Notes under the pieces: generated by a model
Told to the model about the DNA's origin: nothing
The model's input: only the letters and a program-made list of their open reading frames with translations
The model's database searches: none
Translations under genes and position numbers: made by a program
Shown here: in pieces, positions 59,318 to 64,000 of the stretch
How positions within the stretch are numbered: the stretch's first letter is position 1
Layout of the letters: every line of letters begins with the position of its first letter
DNA from: Mycolicibacterium fluoranthenivorans
GTDB lineage: Bacteria > Actinomycetota > Actinomycetes > Mycobacteriales > Mycobacteriaceae
NCBI RefSeq assembly: GCF_011758805.1
Contig: NZ_JAANOW010000001.1
Span: forward strand, 2,108,001 to 2,172,000
Direction of reading: 5' to 3'
DNA length: 64,000 nt

Positions 59318-60185
59318 TGACAGGGTGCTCTTCGAGGTCGATGCGGACCGCCGTATCGCGACCATCACCTTCAACAACCCCGGGCAGCGCAACTCCTACG
59401 ATGCCGCGATGCGTGACGAGATCGCCCGCTACCTCGACATCGTCGCCGAGGACGATGACATCACCGTGGTGTTGTTGCGCGGCGCGGAGGGTGTGTTCAG
59501 CACTGGTGCGGACATGAACAACGCCTACGGCTGGTACGGGCAAAAAGAGGGAACCGACGAGACGCCGAAGAAGTCCCGGCCCAGCCAACGTCGCCGACTT
59601 ACCGTGGACCGCAAGTCGTTCGACTTCTATCACAACTTCCTGGGCTTCCCGAAGGTCACGGTCGGGGAGATCAGCGGCTACGCCCTCGGCGGCGGTTTCG
59701 AGATGGCGTTGATGACCGATATCTCGGTCATCGCCCGCGACACCAAGATCGGTATGCCCGCCACCCGCTTCCTGGGTCCGGCGCTGGGCAGTCTGCACAT
59801 GTTCTTCCACCGGCTGGGCCCGGTGCTGGCACGCCGGATGCTGCTCACCGGCGACATCATCGACGCGGGTTCGATCGAACACCTCGGCATCTTCACCGAC
59901 ACCTGCGACGCCACCCAGGTGCACGCCCGGGCGCAGTACTGGGCGCAGAAAGCTGCCAAGATGCCGGCCGACGGCGTGGTCATCGCCAAGGAAGCCTTCC
60001 GGTGGGTCGAGCAGAGTCAGGCCTATCAGGGCGAAGAGGTGGCCAGCTACGTGTTTCACGCCTACGGCACCAACCTGCAGTTCTCGCCGGGGGAGTTCAA
60101 CTTCGTCAAGACCCGGGCCCAGCACGGGACCAAGGAGGCGTTCCGGCTGCGTGACGAGCATTTTCACGTGCCCGAACCGCAGTAG
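59310..60185 (+). CDS. Enoyl-CoA hydratase/isomerase-fold protein, long form
   Basis: A 291-aa crotonase-fold protein with an extra loop rich in Lys and Arg (TPKKSRPSQRRRLTVDRKS). Oxyanion loops FSTGADMNNAYG and GYALGGGFEMALMTD keep the first catalytic Glu; the second is Ala (KIGMPATRFLG). Its ATG lies inside the GntR stop region, so it is coupled to the regulator. Substrate unknown. Confidence 0.85.
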   Translation: MTDDRVLFEVDADRRIATITFNNPGQRNSYDAAMRDEIARYLDIVAEDDDITVVLLRGAEGVFSTGADMNNAYGWYGQKEGTDETPKKSRPSQRRRLTVDRKSFDFYHNFLGFPKVTVGEISGYALGGGFEMALMTDISVIARDTKIGMPATRFLGPALGSLHMFFHRLGPVLARRMLLTGDIIDAGSIEHLGIFTDTCDATQVHARAQYWAQKAAKMPADGVVIAKEAFRWVEQSQAYQGEEVASYVFHAYGTNLQFSPGEFNFVKTRAQHGTKEAFRLRDEHFHVPEPQ

Positions 60186-60259
60186 CGAACCTCGCATCGG
60201 GGCACCTACAGTGGGTGCTACGTTTACATAACCAACGGATATCGTAAAGGTGGACAGAT

Positions 60260-61435
60260 ATGCCCCAACCCGTGATCGTCGGTGCTGCCCGCACCGCCAT
60301 CGGCCGGTCCTTCAAGGGGACGCTGGTCAACACGCCGCCAGAGGCACTGCTCGGCGCGGTCCTGCCCGAGGTGGTCCGGCGCGCAGGTATCGATCCATCG
60401 GTCATCGACGACATCATCATCGCCGAATCGCATTACGGCGGTGGCGACCTCGCACGGTACGTCGCACTGTTGTCGGGGTTCGAAAATGCGCCCGGCCAGG
60501 CGGTGAACCGGCACTGCGCAGGCAGCCTGACGGCGATCGGCAATGCAGCGGCCCAGATCGGCTCGGGGATGGAGCGCTCGCTGATCGCCGGTGGCGTGCA
60601 GTCGTTGTCGATGACGCCGCTGATGAACCAGCGCATTCCCGGCCCGGAACTGAAGTTCGAAGAGCGTTGGCTACCGCCCATCCACCCGGAGGCCCCGGAT
60701 GCGCCGGCGCGCGATATGTCCATCACGGTCGGATGGAACACCGCACAGACGTACGGCCTGACCCGCGAGGAGCTCGACGCCTGGGCGGCGCGCTCCCATC
60801 AGCGCGCCGTCGCCGCGCAGGATGCAGGCAAGTTCGCCGATGAGATCGTGCCGCTCAAGATCACCCAGGCCGACGGCTCGGTCATCGAGTTCAGCGTCGA
60901 TGAGCATCCGCGCCGGGACACCACCGTGGAGAAGCTCGCCGGCCTCAAGGTCCTGCACCCGGAGATCGAAGGATTCTCCATCACCGCGGGCAACAGCAGT
61001 GGCACCAATGATGCTGCCGCTGCTGTCGCGGTGGTCGCCGACGATTACGCGGCCGCGGAAAACCTCAACGTGCTGGCGAAGGTCCGGGCCTGGGGTTCGG
61101 TCGGTGTGCCCGCCAAAGACACCGGACTCGGCGGTGTGAAGGTGATCGGCAAGGTGCTCGACCGCGCCGGCCTCAAGCCTTCCGATGTCACGCTGTGGGA
61201 GATCAACGAGGCCTTCGCGTCGGTGCCCTTGGCGGCGGTGCGTGAATACGGTCTGGACGAGGAACTCGTCAACTTCTCCGGCAGCGGCTGCAGCCTGGGC
61301 CACCCGATCGCGGCCTCCGGTGCCCGGATGATCACGACGCTGATCTACGAACTGCAGCGTCGCGGCGGCGGTATCGGCGTGGCGGCGATGTGCGCCGGCG
61401 GCGGTCAGGGCGGCGGGCTCGTCATCGAAGTTTAG
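60260..61435 (+). CDS. Thiolase (acetyl-CoA acyltransferase, FadA-like)
   Basis: A 391-aa thiolase with acyl Cys in NRHCAGSL, His in CSLGHPIAASGAR and second Cys in MCAGGGQGGG. AAAGGTGG precedes the ATG. It is separated from the crotonase by 74 bp and probably has its own promoter. It ends at a strong hairpin terminator. Cleaves the 3-ketoacyl-CoA made by the neighbouring enzymes. Confidence 0.92.
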   Translation: MPQPVIVGAARTAIGRSFKGTLVNTPPEALLGAVLPEVVRRAGIDPSVIDDIIIAESHYGGGDLARYVALLSGFENAPGQAVNRHCAGSLTAIGNAAAQIGSGMERSLIAGGVQSLSMTPLMNQRIPGPELKFEERWLPPIHPEAPDAPARDMSITVGWNTAQTYGLTREELDAWAARSHQRAVAAQDAGKFADEIVPLKITQADGSVIEFSVDEHPRRDTTVEKLAGLKVLHPEIEGFSITAGNSSGTNDAAAAVAVVADDYAAAENLNVLAKVRAWGSVGVPAKDTGLGGVKVIGKVLDRAGLKPSDVTLWEINEAFASVPLAAVREYGLDEELVNFSGSGCSLGHPIAASGARMITTLIYELQRRGGGIGVAAMCAGGGQGGGLVIEV

Positions 61436-61442
61436 GCACCGG

Positions 61443-61482
61443 ACGTCGAACGTGAACTCGCACGGGAGTTCACGTTCGACGT
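61443..61482. terminator. Long perfect hairpin terminator, overlapping the TetR stop
   Basis: A 17-bp perfect stem, ACGTCGAACGTGAACTC (61443-61459) and its complement (61466-61482), around the 6-base loop GCACGG. It separates the convergent thiolase and TetR genes. The right arm contains the last codons and the stop of the TetR gene. Confidence 0.85.
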
Positions 61483-62207
61483 TTCGCCTTCGGCGGGCTG
61501 AGCTTGGCTGCGGCGTGGTCCAGGATGCATGTGAGCCCGTACTCGAAGTTGCCTTCGTCGGCGGCACCGAAGGTGTGTCCCTCGCCGGTGACCTGCGCCA
61601 ACAGCGGCGCCACCTCGGGATCGATGATCAACGCCTGGTCGAAGGCTCCCGGTCCGTCCTCCTCGTCGGCCTGATTCTTCTCGGCCAGCCGCTGCAGTAC
61701 CACCGATCCGCGAACGTGCAGGGTCACCGCGGAGTAGGTGTCGAAGGCTTCTTCGGCGCTCAGGCCGGCCTCGACCAGGCCGGAGATCGCCTTCTCCATC
61801 TCCAGCACGCCGAGCTTGGCCGCGCGCGGGCTCAGCGCGGCCCGAATCAGAATGAGGTCGCACAGAATCGGGTTGCCCACGAACGTCTTCCGCATGGTGT
61901 GGGCATGGTTGCGCAGCGTCTCGCGCCAATCCTTGGCCTCCACGTACGGGGTCGCGAAGACATACTCGCTCAGTGCCCGGTCGGTCATGGCGTTGAGCAG
62001 ATCGTCCTTCTTGCGGAAGTACCAGTAGATGCTCGTGACGCCGACGCCGAGGTGCTTGCCCAGCAGTGGCATGCTCAGGTTGTCGATGCCCACCTGCTCG
62101 GCGAGTTGGAAGGCGCCTTTGATGATGTCGTCCGGATTGATGGACCCGCGTTCCCGTCGTTGCCGCTTCTCGGCCACCGGTTGCTTTGCCACCGCAGACA
62201 CCTCCAT
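61470..62207 (-). CDS. TetR-family transcriptional regulator
   Basis: A 245-aa regulator with HTH INPDDIIKGAFQLAEQVGIDNLSMPLLGKHLGV...TSIYWYFRKKDDLL and a long C-terminal ligand domain ending PPKAKRRT. I start at MEVSAVAKQ; in-frame ATGs further upstream exist (for example MPTGKLDG) and the tail before the HTH is lysine- and arginine-rich. Divergent from the crotonase at 62379 across a region with an inverted repeat. It probably represses that gene and the SDR behind it. Confidence 0.85.
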   Translation of the reverse strand: MEVSAVAKQPVAEKRQRRERGSINPDDIIKGAFQLAEQVGIDNLSMPLLGKHLGVGVTSIYWYFRKKDDLLNAMTDRALSEYVFATPYVEAKDWRETLRNHAHTMRKTFVGNPILCDLILIRAALSPRAAKLGVLEMEKAISGLVEAGLSAEEAFDTYSAVTLHVRGSVVLQRLAEKNQADEEDGPGAFDQALIIDPEVAPLLAQVTGEGHTFGAADEGNFEYGLTCILDHAAAKLSPPKAKRRT

Positions 62208-62291
62208 CTGTTTTCCCGCCACCACGTGCGGTGCGAGACCGTCAAGCTTACCGGTAGGCATACCGTGATGCGGGGTTCGCACACTTCCGGC

Positions 62292-62356
62292 CCGGTTACC
62301 GAAATGGCTATAGTAAGTTTTTCCGGGTGTCGGCTGAGCCGGCATTTTCGGTGACC
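62292..62356. promoter_or_regulatory. Inverted pair of GGTnACCGAAA operators
   Basis: CGGTTACCGAAA (62292-62303) and TTTCGGTGACCG (62345-62356) are inverted copies with one mismatch. Each contains a small palindrome (GGTTACC, GGTGACC). They flank a probable promoter (CTATAGTAAGTTTTT) between the divergent TetR gene and the crotonase gene. Confidence 0.6.
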
Positions 62357-62378
62357 GAATCAAGGCGATAAGCGAGGG

Positions 62379-63146
62379 ATGAGCGTGGCGGACGAGATCC
62401 TCACCGAACGGCAGGGGCGCACCCTGGTGATCACCATCAACCGGCCCGAGGCGCGCAACGCGTTCAACCTGGCGGTGGCCCAGGGTTTGGCGGCGGCGAT
62501 GGACGAGCTGGACGACAGCCCGGAGCTGTCGGTGGCGATCCTCACCGGAGCAGGCGGAAACTTCAGTGCGGGTATGGATCTCAAGGCGTTCGCATCCGGC
62601 GAGCTGCCCTACGTCGAGGGTCGCGGAATCGGTTTCACCGAACGCCCACCGCGCAAGCCGGTGATCGCCGCGGTGGAGGGCTACGCGCTTGCCGGCGGCA
62701 CCGAGATGGTGCTGGCCACCGATCTGATCGTGGCCTCGCGCACCGCCAAGTTCGGTATCCCCGAGGTCAAGCGCGGTCTGGTGGCCGGCGGCGGCGGACT
62801 GCTTCGTCTACCGCACCGCATCCCGTATCAGAAGGCGCTCGAATTGGCGCTCACCGGCGAGAATTTCACCGCCGAGGAGGCCGCCGCGTGGGGCTTGGTC
62901 AACAAGCTCACCGAACCCGGCCAGGCTCTGGCCGGGGCGCTGGAGTTGGCGGAGAAGATCACCGCCAACGGCCCGCTGGCGGTGGCGGCCACCAAAGAGA
63001 TCATCGTCAAGTCGGGCGAGTGGAGCCGGGCCGAGATGTGGCAGAAGCAGAACGAGATCATGGCGCCGGTGTTCGGGTCCAAGGACGCCATCGAGGGTGC
63101 CACCGCGTTCGCGCAGAAGCGCGCCCCGAACTGGACCGGTAGCTAG
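62379..63146 (+). CDS. Enoyl-CoA hydratase (crotonase) with both catalytic Glu
   Basis: A 255-aa crotonase-fold protein with canonical residues: oxyanion loop FSAGMDLKAF, GYALAGGTEMVLATD (first Glu), KFGIPEVKRGLV (second Glu), and ending FAQKRAPNWTGS. It should hydrate trans-2-enoyl-CoA. It is divergent from the TetR gene and followed by an SDR 45 bp away. Confidence 0.9.
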   Translation: MSVADEILTERQGRTLVITINRPEARNAFNLAVAQGLAAAMDELDDSPELSVAILTGAGGNFSAGMDLKAFASGELPYVEGRGIGFTERPPRKPVIAAVEGYALAGGTEMVLATDLIVASRTAKFGIPEVKRGLVAGGGGLLRLPHRIPYQKALELALTGENFTAEEAAAWGLVNKLTEPGQALAGALELAEKITANGPLAVAATKEIIVKSGEWSRAEMWQKQNEIMAPVFGSKDAIEGATAFAQKRAPNWTGS

Positions 63147-63154
63147 CGCCGCCG

Positions 63155-63180
63155 GCGGGCGGGAGCGAAGCGACCAGGGG
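63155..63180 (+). repeat. Dispersed GAGCGAAGCGAC-type repeat between crotonase and SDR
   Basis: GGCGGGCGGGAGCGAAGCGA followed by CCAGGGG, the intergenic copy of the repeat seen at 46135 and in three genes. It lies just before the start of the last SDR gene. Confidence 0.65.
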
Positions 63181-63191
63181 ATCGGTTCAAC

Positions 63192-63989
63192 GTGGATCTC
63201 GGGTTTGACGGGGCGAGTGCTGTCGTCGTCGGCGGCGGTCGCGGCATGGGGCTGGCCACGGCCAGGTGCCTGGCGCAGGACGGCGCGAAGGTCGCGATCG
63301 TCGGGCGATCCCGGGACGTCCTCGATGCCGCCGCGCGCGAGCTGACTCGTTTGGGCAGTCCGGATGCGGTGGGTGTCGTCGCCGATATCGGCGACGACAC
63401 CGATGTGCATCGGGCCTTCGACGAGATCGGCCGACGCTGGGACGGCACGCTCAATGCTCTGATCAACACCGTCGGCCCTGCTGCGGCAGGCGATTTCGAG
63501 GCACTCACCGATGACGAGTGGCAGGCCGCGTTCGACGCCGGCGTGATGGGCATGGTGCGTTGCGTGCGGGCCGCCCTGCCATTGCTGCGCCGTGCCGAGT
63601 GGGCTCGTATCGTCAACTTCTCCGCACACTCCACACAGCGGCAGAGCACCCGGCTGCCGGCCTTCACCGCGGCCAAGGCCGCGGTGAACAGCGTGTCGAA
63701 AAACCTGTCGTTGCTGCTGGCCAAGGACGAGATCATGGTCAATGTGCTGTCCCCGGGCAGTATCTCGTCGGAAGCGCTGCTGCACTGGGCCGATTCGGTG
63801 GGGATCGACGGCACCGACCCCTACCGGCTGATGTCGGCCATCGACGAGCACTTCGGCCACCCGGCGCACCTGCCGCGCGCGGGCCTGCCCGACGAAATCG
63901 GCCCGGTGGCAGCCTTTCTGGCGTCAAAGCGCAACTCGTACATGACCGGGGCGAACGTCAACGTCGACGGTGGCAGCGATTTCGTCTGA
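63192..63989 (+). CDS. SDR-family protein with substituted catalytic Ser and Tyr
   Basis: A 265-aa short-chain dehydrogenase fold: cofactor motif GGGRGMG, VADIGDD, and C-terminal YMTGANVNVDGGSDFV. The active-site stretch reads NFSAHSTQRQSTRLPAFTAAK. The Tyr of YxxxK is Phe, and the residue 13 before it is Ala instead of the catalytic Ser; Lys is kept. It may be a non-classical SDR, an enzyme with displaced catalysis, or a binding protein. GTG start after the repeat. Complete, ending 11 bp before the window edge. Confidence 0.85.
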   Translation: MDLGFDGASAVVVGGGRGMGLATARCLAQDGAKVAIVGRSRDVLDAAARELTRLGSPDAVGVVADIGDDTDVHRAFDEIGRRWDGTLNALINTVGPAAAGDFEALTDDEWQAAFDAGVMGMVRCVRAALPLLRRAEWARIVNFSAHSTQRQSTRLPAFTAAKAAVNSVSKNLSLLLAKDEIMVNVLSPGSISSEALLHWADSVGIDGTDPYRLMSAIDEHFGHPAHLPRAGLPDEIGPVAAFLASKRNSYMTGANVNVDGGSDFV

Positions 63990-64000
63990 CCGGGCACACC

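Overview
The window looks like chromosome of a fast-growing mycobacterium (Mycolicibacterium-like). The DNA is GC-rich. It carries recognisable relatives of the tuberculosis-complex genes dcpA (Rv1354c type), moeY (Rv1355c type), fprB and htdZ, and many acyl-CoA-metabolism genes of the fadD, fadE, fadA and echA kinds. It also carries an exochelin-type siderophore synthetase, a trait of saprophytic fast growers. No tRNA, rRNA, IS element, prophage or CRISPR array was seen.

Positions 1-20425 are the 3' part of one giant NRPS gene that continues off the left edge. Its domain order is E / C-A-T / C-A-T-E / C-A-T-E / C-A-T / C-A-T-TE. Specificity residues read by eye give beta-Ala, N5-hydroxyornithine, Thr, N5-hydroxyornithine, and a Ser-like last residue. 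With the placement of the E domains this matches exochelin MS (D-hfOrn, beta-Ala, D-hOrn, D-allo-Thr, L-hOrn) plus one extra module. An SDR and a hydroxypyruvate-isomerase-like gene follow.

Positions 22000-28600 hold a 49-aa gene with a 16-aa leader peptide, a PoxB-like TPP enzyme, a small membrane protein, and an iolG/iolE-type inositol pair. The pair diverges from a LacI regulator across two tandem 12-bp palindromes. A DUF2127-like membrane protein follows.

Positions 28600-36078 hold an acyl-CoA synthetase operon led by a TetR gene, a divergent fprB, a two-subunit acyl-CoA dehydrogenase pair and a small flavoprotein.

Positions 36094-40828 are a three-gene operon with GTGA overlaps at both junctions: an acyltransferase-like protein, a ThiF/E1-nitroreductase fusion (MoeY), and a GAF-GGDEF-EAL c-di-GMP enzyme (DcpA). 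It lies beside an AT-rich island.

Positions 41229-63989 are a catabolic region made of several small operons. They encode MaoC hydratase, FadE, FabG-FadA-FadE-GntR, an FMO-TetR-hydrolase unit, a CoA transferase, three tandem AMP-ligases, five crotonase-fold proteins, a thiolase, regulators, and an internally deleted alcohol dehydrogenase remnant. Together they suggest CoA-dependent breakdown of a cyclic or branched carboxylic acid; the substrate cannot be read from sequence. Several intergenic palindromes next to TetR, GntR or LacI genes are good operator candidates, and a short GAGCGAAGCGAC-type repeat is scattered through the window, also inside genes.
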